Shown one piece after another: positions 1 through 8,727 of a stretch of DNA of 64,000 bases. The notes below the pieces were generated by a model, which was not told the origin of the DNA, ran no database searches, and saw only the letters and a list, made by a program, of their open reading frames with translations. A program made the position numbers and the translations under genes. The first letter of the stretch is position 1; the number at the start of each line of letters is the position of its first letter. This DNA is from Promethearchaeia archaeon (GTDB lineage Archaea; Asgardarchaeota; Lokiarchaeia; Sigyniarchaeales; SOKP01): NCBI GenBank assembly GCA_029856045.1, contig JAHQWG010000043.1, positions 55,153-119,152 of the forward strand, written 5' to 3'.

Positions 1-1443
1 ATTTTTAATTCCTGAAATTTTCTTAACCAAACCGAATCCAGGTTTTACTTCAGCTAAATCCTTAACTTCTACTAAATTGCCATTTATTAATTTATTAAAT
101 AAATCATTCCCAACTTTTGTTCTTGTAATAACTGAAGACCAGCCTGCACTAGAACCTATTGAACCTACTGAAATATCTGCAAATTCGGACGTTAAATCAC
201 TACAATAATGGCATACATCTCTTGCTAAGGAAGTTACTTCTTTTAATGGAACTTTGGCTTCTTCTCCATTTTTATCTTTGATAATAAATTTTCCTCCACT
301 AATGTCCATTTTTAAAATGTTCTCTAATTTCTTATTAAAAATTTCAGTGCTTATTTTGATAACATTATCATAGCTGAATGATTCCATGCAGAATAAACCA
401 ATAGTATATTTAATATTATTAAAAAAAGATGTTCCAATTGGATAAATACTTCCTTTTTTGAGTGCTAACATCATACATGGAGTTCCAACGACTGCAATTT
501 TATCAAATTTTTGTGCTTCATTCAAAATTGTTAAACTTGGAGAATTAGCATATTTTGTACCAGCGGTTTTATAAAGATCATCAACATTCTCAATTATAAT
601 AGGTTTTGGCCTCCAAATATCTTCAGAATGGGTTACTGCTATCGCAGCATCAATTTCTTTTTCTTTTAGTAAATAATATAACAATGTTGTTATTATACCA
701 CCATCTTGGCATACTTCTTTAATTTCATCACTTTTTGTACTTGCAGTATATGCATTTATATAATAATTACTTGCGGCACCATCCTTCAAATTAGGATTTA
801 ATTTATTTAAAACTGTAAAAATATGCTCAGATGGAAATGACCTCGGGCAAACAGAAAAACAAAGTCCGCATTTAATGCAAGTCTCAGAATCAATTTTAAG
901 ATCATCTGCAGTTACTGTTATTGAGCCAACTGGGCATATTGATGAACAATAACCACAATTACAACAAAAATTATTCTCAAATACTAAAGACACTGGCTCA
1001 AAATAATTTTCTCGAAAAGAATTATCAAGGGATTTGGCTTGATATCGAATAATTTCAATCTTAATTTCTTTATCTATCAAATTTCCCTCTTTATTTTTTA
1101 CTTTTTTAATTTCTGTCTTTATTTCAATTAATTTTTCAACATAACCTTGTTGGGTTAAATATTCAACTGTTTGTACTAATTTTTTCTTATCATATTCCAC
1201 TTTCTCCACTATTTCTTCAAGAGTAAGCAGAGGAAGCCCTATTAATTTTTTTAATATTAAATTTCTTTCTGTCTCAGCATCGAGAAGTGAATCTAAAATA
1301 AAATTAAAATCTTCCTCACTAAATCTTCCAAATTTTAAAATATCATCTTTTCCTTCATATAATGCACGAATTTGAAAATTACTTATAGCGTTATATGTAG
1401 ATTCCATTAGATTTTTTAGATCAGTATTTTCTATAAGATTCAC
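1..1443 (-). CDS. FrhB/FdhB-like iron-sulfur flavoprotein subunit with N-terminal winged-helix region (C-terminus beyond window)
   Basis: The reading frame is open from a GTG at 1443 (an ATG at 1407 is the alternative) to the window edge, giving about 481 codons without a stop. Residues about 70-120 look like a winged-helix domain (LPLLTLEEIVEKV then QGYVEKL). Two [4Fe-4S] motifs follow near residues 160-205 (CCNCGYCSSICP and CIKCGLCFSVCP), and then the F420-hydrogenase beta (FrhB) fold with the segments CQDGGIITTLL, VGTPCMM and CHYCSDLTSEFADISVGS. Family members pass electrons between F420 or NAD(P)H and ferredoxin via FAD. It is the third gene after hdrA and mvhD on the same strand, so it is probably the electron input/output module of that complex. 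The redox partner cannot be read from sequence. Confidence 0.85.
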   Translation of the reverse strand, partial: MNLIENTDLKNLMESTYNAISNFQIRALYEGKDDILKFGRFSEEDFNFILDSLLDAETERNLILKKLIGLPLLTLEEIVEKVEYDKKKLVQTVEYLTQQGYVEKLIEIKTEIKKVKNKEGNLIDKEIKIEIIRYQAKSLDNSFRENYFEPVSLVFENNFCCNCGYCSSICPVGSITVTADDLKIDSETCIKCGLCFSVCPRSFPSEHIFTVLNKLNPNLKDGAASNYYINAYTASTKSDEIKEVCQDGGIITTLLYYLLKEKEIDAAIAVTHSEDIWRPKPIIIENVDDLYKTAGTKYANSPSLTILNEAQKFDKIAVVGTPCMMLALKKGSIYPIGTSFFNNIKYTIGLFCMESFSYDNVIKISTEIFNKKLENILKMDISGGKFIIKDKNGEEAKVPLKEVTSLARDVCHYCSDLTSEFADISVGSIGSSAGWSSVITRTKVGNDLFNKLINGNLVEVKDLAEVKPGFGLVKKISGIKN

Positions 1444-1467
1444 CTTCCTAATTAAATTTTTTTTAAG

Positions 1468-1546
1468 CCCCCATATCCCTTGCAGGGATGTCCCAATAAA
1501 ATTTCTTAATTTTAAGCTTTAATTTTAAAGATCATTCAAATGGGGG
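1468..1546 (-). promoter_or_regulatory. Structured element after mvhD, possible SECIS
   Basis: On the minus-strand transcript a seven-base-pair GC-rich stem (CCCCCAT with ATGGGGG) closes a loop of about 65 bases. The loop holds an ATGA, a TAAAATT/AATTTTA helix and a separate ATCCC/GGGAT hairpin. GC-rich pairing is conspicuous in this AT-rich DNA. It lies just where a 3'-UTR SECIS serving the UGA codons of hdrA and mvhD would be expected. The match to a SECIS core is much weaker than for the selD element, and a terminator is an alternative. Confidence 0.35.
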
Positions 1547-2003
1547 TTTTAGTTTTTAATTTTTTATCTGCATCTTTTATTTCTGCCTTAAAAACTGCTT
1601 GATCTGTTTTTAATGGGTTCAATCCCAATTTTTCTATTTTATTTACCATATCTTCGACCGATTTTACAAATTTTACAGCTTCAGCTCCAGTGCAGTTATA
1701 CATGTTTACTCGGTCTCCTCCCAAACCACGCCTATCTAGAATTCGCCTAACAAATTCGACATGTTTTGCAGCGATAAAGTTTCCAGTTTTAAATTCACAT
1801 TGATTTTCTAGTCAGCCTACAACCATTACTCCATCGGCACCATTATTAATTGCATAGATTAGGTGTTTTATATCAACTCTACCTGTACAGCGCAGACGAA
1901 TAATTTTTACATTGGGACTATATTTCAATCTTGAAACACCAGCTAAATCTGCAGCACTATAACCTCATTTATTACAAGCAAATGTAATGATATTCATTTT
2001 CAT
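1536..2003 (-). CDS. mvhD: MvhD/VhuD-type electron-transfer subunit, selenoprotein with two Sec
   Basis: This is the small [2Fe-2S] protein that links hydrogenase or formate dehydrogenase modules to HdrA. The frame starts at ATG 2003 (ATG 1997 is alternative) with GGTGA upstream, 23 bases after the hdrA stop. It is interrupted by in-frame UGA at 1965-1967 (codon 13, context ACNKUGYSAADLAG) and at 1812-1814 (codon 64, context MVVGULENQC). Both are positions where the family has cysteine. Conserved surroundings include LRCTGRVD, GNFIAAKHVEFVRRIL and MYNCTGAEA. VhuD is an established selenoprotein in Sec-using methanogens. The frame next meets UGA at 1536; reading on would add seven codons to a UAA at 1512, so the true C-terminus is uncertain. 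Confidence 0.88.
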
Positions 2004-2026
2004 ATATCTCACCTGAATTTTTCGGT

Positions 2027-3970
2027 TTATGCATTTTCCTCCTTTACTAATGCTAAGACTTGATTAAATATTTGCTCATCTGTATAATATCTAATTTGTA
2101 TTGCTTGAGTTGGACAACAAGTTGCACAGATTCCACATCCGTCACAATTGATCTCATCGACCTCAGCAATTTTTCCTTCAGGTACAATAATAGCATTCTT
2201 TGGACAATTTTTTTCGCAGCGACAACAAGAAATACAATTTTCTTCATCAACAATCGCACATATTAATTCAAGCTCCGCTTCTCCCTTGGATGTTAATTCT
2301 GCAACCTTACTTGCGGTTGCTCTCGCTTGAGAAACCGAGTATGATATATTTTTTGGTCCTTGCGCAAAACCACAAATATAAATCCCTAGATATTTTGTTT
2401 CTTGAGGACTTAAGCCAAAATGATGTTCAGTCAGGTATCCATTTGTATCATAATCAATTCCAAGAACATCTGCTATTTGTTTCGTTCCTTTAGATGGTAA
2501 TACTGCAGTTGATAAAACTACTAAGTCTGCATCAATTTTTATTATCTCATCTGTTAATGAAGAATATACTCTTACCTTGAGATTTTTGGTTTCAGAATCC
2601 TCTATTAGTTCTGGAACTTTACCTCGAATAAAGTCAATACCTTTATCACGAGTTCTCATATAGTATTCTTCAAAGTTCTTTTCAGATGCTCTTATATCAA
2701 TGTAGCAGATGGTTATATGGCAATCAGGGATTTCTTCTTTAAGTAATTTAGCATTTTTTAAAGCGATCATGCAACACACACCAGAACAATACGCTCTTTC
2801 TGTATCTCTCGAGCCAACACATTGAATAAATAATATTTCTTTAGGTGTTTTTCCATCTGATGGTCTTTTTACATGGCCCATTGTTGGACCATTTGGTGCT
2901 AATATCCTTTCAAGCTGGATTTCGTTTATAACATTTTGATATTCTCCATATCCATATTCTATAGGATTATATAAGTCCCAACCCGTTGCAACTATTATTG
3001 TACCCACTTCAATTTCGACATATTCAGGTTCTTGACTCAAATCAATTGCATGTGGCTCGCAAGCATCTACACAGGCATATCATTCAACGCAAGATTCTTT
3101 TTCAAGATCATAAACAAAAGGAATAGCTTGCCCAAAACATATATCGATACATTTTCTTGAACCTAAATTTTCTTGCCAATAATTTGGTATGTAAATTGGA
3201 CATACTGGCGTACAATCTCCACAACCATTACACAAATCTTCTATAACATATCTAGGTTTTTTCTTTATCGTAACTTCATAATTTCCAACATATCCTTCAA
3301 CTTTATCAACTTCACTATAACTAATAATTTCAATATTTTCATTTCGATTAGCTTCAAGCATTTTTGGACCAAGAATTCATATAGAACAATCATCAGTTGG
3401 AAATGTTCGATCTAACTGAGCCATTCTGCCCCCAATTGTAGTTTTACTCTCTATTAAATACACCCTTATTCCTTGATTTGCCAGATCTAATGCCGCATTT
3501 AATCCAGCGATTCCTCCACCAACTACCAAAGTAGCTTTTTTTATAGGAATAATTTTTGTCGGTACTATTTCCAATCTTTTAGCCCTTTCATAACCTGCTC
3601 TGCTTAAAATCTTTGCTTTATTGGTTGCTGAAACTTCGTCTTCAGTAATCCAAGAACATTGTTCTCTAATATTTACCATTTGAAAATAAAATTTACTAAG
3701 TCCTGCCCGTTCTAAAGACTCTCTATAAATCGGTTCATGAGTTCTAGGAGTTCAAGCTGCCGCTACAACCCGATTTATCTTTTTTTCTTTGATATCATCC
3801 ATTATTAATTTCTGCCCTTGTTCAGTACATAAAAAACTAAAGATGCGACTTGTTTCAATATTATCAAATTGTTTCATATACTCTGCAACTTCAGAACAAT
3901 TAACTTTCGCAGAAATATTCAAGCCTCATTGACATGCATAATATCCAATGCGTAAAATTTCTTTACTCAA
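2027..3970 (-). CDS. hdrA: Heterodisulfide reductase subunit A (HdrA), selenoprotein with four Sec codons
   Basis: HdrA is the FAD and multi-[4Fe-4S] subunit that performs flavin-based electron bifurcation. The product is 647 residues from a TTG at 3970 to UAA at 2027, the usual HdrA length. Four in-frame UGA codons lie at 3926-3928 (codon 15, ACQUGLN), 3752-3754 (codon 73, AAAUTPRTHEP), 3377-3379 (codon 198, DDCSIUILGPK) and 3080-3082 (codon 297, CVEUYACVDAC). Each replaces a family cysteine (for example CHCG, AACTPRTHEP, CSMCILSPK). The GGGIAGLNAALDLANQG nucleotide-binding motif, CNGCGDCTPVCP and two C-terminal ferredoxin motifs (CISCCRCEKNCP, CDGCGICATCCP) are intact. No frame change occurs at any UGA, so sequencing frameshifts are not needed. 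mvhD follows 23 bases downstream. Confidence 0.93.
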
Positions 3971-4474
3971 TTTTTTTTCACATCAACTCGTTTAATAATT
4001 TTTATTTTAAAATTTATACTATTAGATTAAAAAAATTCAAAATGCTCCAAATTAAAAAAATTTTTTATAATAATTTTCAGATTCAATAATTTTATATTTT
4101 GAAATTACCTTATTTAATAATTTTTATCTTAATGATTATATAAATTATTCGATACTGACAGAAATGGAAAATAAAATAATTAATTTTTACGAGAAACCTT
4201 AAGAAATTATTTTGAATTATACAATTTCGGTTATTATCCCCGATTTCCTAAATCTTTATATAAAATCATTTCCGAAATTGATAACTTCATTAATAATAAT
4301 TTCGAAGACTAATAAAAAATCAAAAAAGAATTTTTAAATCCAAAAATATATTTAAAAAAATGTATTATATTCCTAAATAAATTTAACAAAAAGAACAATA
4401 CTTACAAAAGATAGACAATAGAACTATTAAGTAATTATTTCAATTCATGTAATAGAGCAATTTTTAAAAGAGAT
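3971..4474. other. Divergent intergenic region between hdrA and the next rightward genes
   Basis: This is about 500 bases of AT-rich DNA upstream of hdrA (leftward). No open frame with recognisable protein character was seen. It must hold the hdrA promoter and 5' leader. No convincing stem-loop was recognised here by eye. Confidence 0.4.
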
Positions 4475-4627
4475 GTGGTTAAACATTTGGGAGAAATTGA
4501 TGATGAAAAAATTCTTAAGTATCTTTTAAAATATGTAGGAGATTATCATAGTAAAGTCCGGCTTTTAATGACTAAAATGATAAAAAAAATTGAAGCAAGA
4601 ATAGATAACAAACTCAATAATCAATAA
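4475..4627 (+). CDS. Short HEAT-like ORF or gene remnant
   Basis: A frame of 50 codons from GTG 4475 to TAA 4625 encodes a helical, basic peptide (LGEIDDEKILKYLLKYVGDY, then KVRLLMTKMIKKIEAR). The rhythm resembles one and a half HEAT-type repeats. The open frame extends a little upstream (from about 4415) without a normal start codon, which suggests the tail of a decayed gene rather than an intact one. No function can be given. Confidence 0.3.
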   Translation: MVKHLGEIDDEKILKYLLKYVGDYHSKVRLLMTKMIKKIEARIDNKLNNQ

Positions 4628-4760
4628 AATATCTTTTTTTTCCTCTGATATTTTTCTAAAAAAAATGAATTGTTATTTAATTATAATAATTTTTTTTAAG
4701 GATTAAGGTTTTAAATAAGTATTTCTATTCAAATCTCAGTGTAAATAAAGGTTTTATAGA

Positions 4761-6254
4761 GTGAGTGAAGAAATAAATAAAGTAAAATCTGAATCTAAAT
4801 ATGAACATTCTTTTGAATATATAAGAAAAAAATTAGAAGGAAAAAAAGATTCATTTGGAAAATTAGTAAAGGAAGTTATAAGAACAGGTGTTTGTACTCA
4901 TTGTGGCACTTGTGCAGCGATTTGCAGTGCTCTTGAATGGGATCCAATTTTAGAGGAACCAAAATTAATTGGAGTATGTTCTGGGTGTGGAATTTGTTAT
5001 AATCAATGTCCAAGGACTATTACTAATCCCGAACAACTTGTTGGTCATTTTAAAACAGGTTATGTTACAAAAAGTGGAATTCCTGAAGTTATTGGTGGTC
5101 AGGACGGAGGAACCGTTACGAGCTTATTATGTTATTTATTTGATGAAAATTTAATTGATGGAGCAGTTGTTACTAAAAAAAATCCAAATAAACCATGGGT
5201 TCCGTTACCTCAACTTATTAATACAAAAGAAGAAGCTGTTGAAGCTGCTGGTTCTATTTATAGCCATTCACAAACAGTTGATTCTTTAATTGACGGGATT
5301 AGAAATAACATGGGCTCTATCGCATTTGTAGGAACTCCTTGCAACATAGATGCTGTGTTTAAAATGGAAAGTAGTCCACTTGGAATGTTAAAATATTTTA
5401 TGAGAGCACATGTTTTTAAAATTGGATTATTTTGTATGGATTCATTTTCACATGAAGCATTATTACCATTTTTTGAGAAGGAGGGAATTAAATTAGCGGA
5501 AATAACAAAAATGGATATCAATAAAGGAAAATTTTATCTTTACAGAGGAGATACAGAAGTAAAATCCTATAAAATAAGGGAATTAGATAAATTTAAATCA
5601 TCAAGTTGCAATTTTTGCACAGATTTAACTTCAGAAAATGCTGATATCTCGGTGGGTTCTGTTGGAAGTGGCCCGAAGAAAAACACAGTTTTAGCACGAT
5701 CAGGTATAGGAGTAGAAATTATAGAGGATGCTATAAAAAAGGGATATTTATGTTCTGAACCATTTTCAGTGGAAAATTTAAATTCTGTCTTGTTCTTAGC
5801 AAGATTAAAGAAAGTATCTCAATATACAGTTCTTAAAAGGAAGGTTTTTATAGTTAAAGATATAGATAAAAAAGAACCATTTAAACAATCACCAGAATTG
5901 AAAGAGCAAGCTGAGATCGCAACGCCGTTTGGAACAAGAAAAATTTTAAAGGTTACTCAAAAACTGAATGAAAGTCAAACGGCTACTGCAATTACAATAG
6001 AAAATGTTATTGGATATCTTCTTGAAAATTTACAAATTAGGGTTGCTTTTGTGGAAGAACTATTTGAAAAACGACCGTGGACTACAACAATAAAAGAAAT
6101 TTTTCCTTTTGAATCTATTCAGATTAATTATCCATTAGAAATTAAAGATGGAGAACACGATCTTGGAGAAATAATTATAGATATTTCTGATTCACATAGA
6201 AAACTCTTTTTTAAGAAATATTCTCTTAAACCAAAAGAAAAAAAATCAAAATAA
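4761..6254 (+). CDS. FrhB-like coenzyme F420/ferredoxin oxidoreductase subunit with extra C-terminal domain
   Basis: The protein is 497 residues from a GTG start. Residues about 40-85 carry two cysteine clusters (VCTHCGTCAAIC and CSGCGICYNQCP). The FrhB fold follows, with GGQDGGTVTSLLCYL, VGTPCNIDAVF and CNFCTDLTSENADISVGSVG. It is paralogous to the protein ending at the left window edge but lacks the N-terminal winged helix. It carries instead a tail of about 80 residues (from about 420) with no recognised domain and a lysine-rich end. It is transcribed away from hdrA. It probably donates electrons to, or accepts them from, a ferredoxin- or Hdr-type partner; F420 versus NAD(P)H cannot be decided. 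Confidence 0.82.
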   Translation: MSEEINKVKSESKYEHSFEYIRKKLEGKKDSFGKLVKEVIRTGVCTHCGTCAAICSALEWDPILEEPKLIGVCSGCGICYNQCPRTITNPEQLVGHFKTGYVTKSGIPEVIGGQDGGTVTSLLCYLFDENLIDGAVVTKKNPNKPWVPLPQLINTKEEAVEAAGSIYSHSQTVDSLIDGIRNNMGSIAFVGTPCNIDAVFKMESSPLGMLKYFMRAHVFKIGLFCMDSFSHEALLPFFEKEGIKLAEITKMDINKGKFYLYRGDTEVKSYKIRELDKFKSSSCNFCTDLTSENADISVGSVGSGPKKNTVLARSGIGVEIIEDAIKKGYLCSEPFSVENLNSVLFLARLKKVSQYTVLKRKVFIVKDIDKKEPFKQSPELKEQAEIATPFGTRKILKVTQKLNESQTATAITIENVIGYLLENLQIRVAFVEELFEKRPWTTTIKEIFPFESIQINYPLEIKDGEHDLGEIIIDISDSHRKLFFKKYSLKPKEKKSK

Positions 6255-6332
6255 TAGATAAAAAAATTTTTCAACAAAATTTTTATTAAATCAAATTAAA
6301 AATTTAAATAAGAATAAACGAGATATAAAAAA

Positions 6333-7244
6333 ATGAAAATTAGTTTAATAGGATTATCTGGTTGTGGAAAAACCTCTTTATATTCGGTAATATTCGCGGA
6401 AAAAACACCTGAAGAAACAAAGGGATTATCTCCAACGATACTCTATGAAACAAGAAGGCATCCCTTTTTAGGATTAGAAATATCAATTTTTGATTTTGGA
6501 GGTCAAGACCAATACATCAAAGAATATCTTGATAAGCCGAAAATATTCATGGGCACGGATGTTCTCGTGCCTGTCGTAGATTTACACGATCCAAATTCTT
6601 TTGATAAATCAAAAAAGTATTTTGAAGATGTTTTAAAGTTATATAAAGATAATTATCAGAAACCAAAAGTATGTCTATTTTATCATAAATATGATACTGA
6701 AGATTATCAAAAGGAACTTTTAGATACAAATATAATTAAAGCTAAAGAGTTTTTTTCGGACATGTTCAAAGATTATAACCCACAAACTTTCCTAACGAGT
6801 ATCTATGATCAGCAAAATTTAACAAAGATTTTCAGAGATATATTAATGGGATCTTATTCAGAATTAAAGGGTCATATAGAAAAAGCGGAAAAGCACTTAC
6901 AGGAGATAAATGCACGAATTATTATTTCCGATATATCAGGAAATGTTTTGGTTCATAATGTTCAAGGAGTTTCAAGCGGACTATCATTAAGGGCAGACTT
7001 AAGAGACTTTATCAGTTCTTGTAATGTAATTAGAGAGAATGTCTTTTTATCTGATTCTGCAGAGTTTAAAGGAAATTCAGAAGAAGGTAAAGAGCTTCAA
7101 CTATATATCTTTAAATACATATTGGCTGTTTTAATAATGAAATCGGAAAAGAAATTGGATCCTGAATCGAGTGAAAAGATAAGAGTTCTCCTCGAAGATA
7201 TGAAATTATTTTCTGATATAATTGTTTCTATCCATTCTGAATAA
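6333..7244 (+). CDS. Rag/Gtr-type small GTPase with C-terminal roadblock/longin-like region
   Basis: The first 175 residues or so form a small GTPase: P-loop GLSGCGKTS at 8-16, switch II DFGGQDQY near 54-61, and a G4 motif HKYD near 118. HKxD in place of NKxD is characteristic of the Rag/Gtr family. Residues about 190-303 (ARIIISDISGNVLVHN onward) look like the roadblock/longin module that eukaryotic Rag proteins also carry at their C-terminus. There is no prenylation or transmembrane signal, so it should be cytosolic or recruited. The arrestin-like gene starts 27 bases downstream, so the two are probably co-transcribed and may work together at membranes. Nucleotide state and partners are unknown. 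Confidence 0.85.
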   Translation: MKISLIGLSGCGKTSLYSVIFAEKTPEETKGLSPTILYETRRHPFLGLEISIFDFGGQDQYIKEYLDKPKIFMGTDVLVPVVDLHDPNSFDKSKKYFEDVLKLYKDNYQKPKVCLFYHKYDTEDYQKELLDTNIIKAKEFFSDMFKDYNPQTFLTSIYDQQNLTKIFRDILMGSYSELKGHIEKAEKHLQEINARIIISDISGNVLVHNVQGVSSGLSLRADLRDFISSCNVIRENVFLSDSAEFKGNSEEGKELQLYIFKYILAVLIMKSEKKLDPESSEKIRVLLEDMKLFSDIIVSIHSE

Positions 7245-7271
7245 TTTTTTTAGAGCGATCAAACGATAAAA

Positions 7272-8468
7272 ATGAAATTAAGTCTTGTTAATGATGATAA
7301 TATCATTTTGGGAGATTATCTTAGTGTAATTACTAAAATTTTTTTTGAAGAGACAACTGATATCTTGTGGGGAGGTATAAAATTAATTTCTAAAAACCCA
7401 TGTAAAAGAGACTTAATTATAACCAAATCTGAATTATTCAATCAAGGTACTTTTGAGCCTGGTGAATATATCAGAAATAGATCACAACTTATTAATCCCA
7501 AAGTAGTTCCAACAATTCCAGCAAGAAATATTCACTACTTAGTTAAAATGACTTTAAGAATTAAAAGTCCTCTTAATTCTCAAAAAGAAATAGAAATTTT
7601 TAAAGAAAATCCCATTAAAATTCTTCCAAAAGGGAATATGTTTCAAAATAGAACTCCCACCCCAATTAAATTAATTATGTCAGGGATGAATATTGAAATT
7701 TCTAAAGATATTTTTAAACCAGGCGAAACTATTAAGATTGATTATAAAACAGATAATTTAACATTATTTCAAATAAGATTAAAACAGAAGACTAATTTAA
7801 TCTGTATTTGTGAACCTTTTGGTGAACAATGTGGAAGTATTGAGGAATTACCTCCAGTGATTGCGGGTGTAGCAAAAACATCCAAAACAGATCAAGGTTT
7901 TCTATTGATAAAACTTCCAAATCACGCTGAACCAAGTCATGAATATCTTTGGGAACCTCAAGAAAAAGATCAGTGGGGAATTAAATTTGGGGATTATTCT
8001 AAATGGTTTCTGGAGATAATAGGAAATAGGAAGAGAGAAGTTGGGGGAGATACAATCTCTTTTGAAATCCCAATTATTGTAATCCCTCAAAAGGAGCAAG
8101 AAATAGTCGATAATAGTTTATTTAGAGAAAGAGAAGAGGGTTTAGAATTATTTGAACCCCCTCCTGCAATAAAAAAAGGTATGAATATAATTTCTATTGA
8201 TATTAATAAAGATACTTCTTCAAGTACATTTATTTATAAATTACGAATTAAAAATAATCTTAAAGATACTCTTAACGGTGTTACCATAGAAAATTCAGGT
8301 ATTCAACAAGGTCTATTTGAGACTTATAAACATATGATGGGATTTAATACATGGTTACCAGGAGAAGAAAAATCAATTGAATATAAAACAAGACAAGAAA
8401 TTGATACCTTAATTTCTACAATCGAAACAAATTCTCAAAAGCAAATTAGAATTCAAACAATATTATGA
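7272..8468 (+). CDS. Arrestin-like beta-sandwich protein
   Basis: This 398-residue soluble protein is rich in beta-strand pattern and has no membrane segments. Residues 1-275 match the two-lobe arrestin/Vps26 style: an N-lobe with GTFEPGEYIRNRSQLINP, then a strand pair GFLLIKLPNHAEPSHEYLWEP and a final strand with FEIPIIVIP. The PSxE-type turn and the 'fE.Pi.V' ending are common in arrestin C-lobes. Residues about 295-398 form another Ig-like sandwich (TFIYKLRIKNNLKDTLNGV). It sits directly after a Rag-like GTPase. Assignment is by fold pattern and not by a diagnostic catalytic motif, so Spo0M-like or other Ig-fold proteins remain possible. Confidence 0.55.
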   Translation: MKLSLVNDDNIILGDYLSVITKIFFEETTDILWGGIKLISKNPCKRDLIITKSELFNQGTFEPGEYIRNRSQLINPKVVPTIPARNIHYLVKMTLRIKSPLNSQKEIEIFKENPIKILPKGNMFQNRTPTPIKLIMSGMNIEISKDIFKPGETIKIDYKTDNLTLFQIRLKQKTNLICICEPFGEQCGSIEELPPVIAGVAKTSKTDQGFLLIKLPNHAEPSHEYLWEPQEKDQWGIKFGDYSKWFLEIIGNRKREVGGDTISFEIPIIVIPQKEQEIVDNSLFREREEGLELFEPPPAIKKGMNIISIDINKDTSSSTFIYKLRIKNNLKDTLNGVTIENSGIQQGLFETYKHMMGFNTWLPGEEKSIEYKTRQEIDTLISTIETNSQKQIRIQTIL

Positions 8469-8727
8469 GCGCAATTTAATTTGTTTTATAATTTTTCAAA
8501 ATATTTTTTTTATCTCCTTTAATCTTTTAAAAGAAGTATTAGAATTTGAATACAGATTTCCCTTATTTTATTATTAAATCTCAATTTTTTTTGATTTAAA
8601 ATCTAGTGAAATTTAATTACAAGAAAGAAACCAGTGAAATATTTATGTTAAAAAGATAGCATATATTATATTTAAAAAGAGAAATAATTCAAATTGTTTA
8701 AGAAAAAAAATAGAGTAATTATTAAAA

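Noticed and set aside
2027..3970. Treating the hdrA region as four separate broken genes or a pseudogene
   Set aside because: All pieces lie in one frame, are separated only by UGA codons at cysteine sites, and carry intact motifs, so selenocysteine readthrough explains the pattern better.
1536..3970. UGA read as tryptophan (code change)
   Set aside because: The UGAs align with cysteines, not tryptophans, and Trp is encoded by UGG in all genes here.
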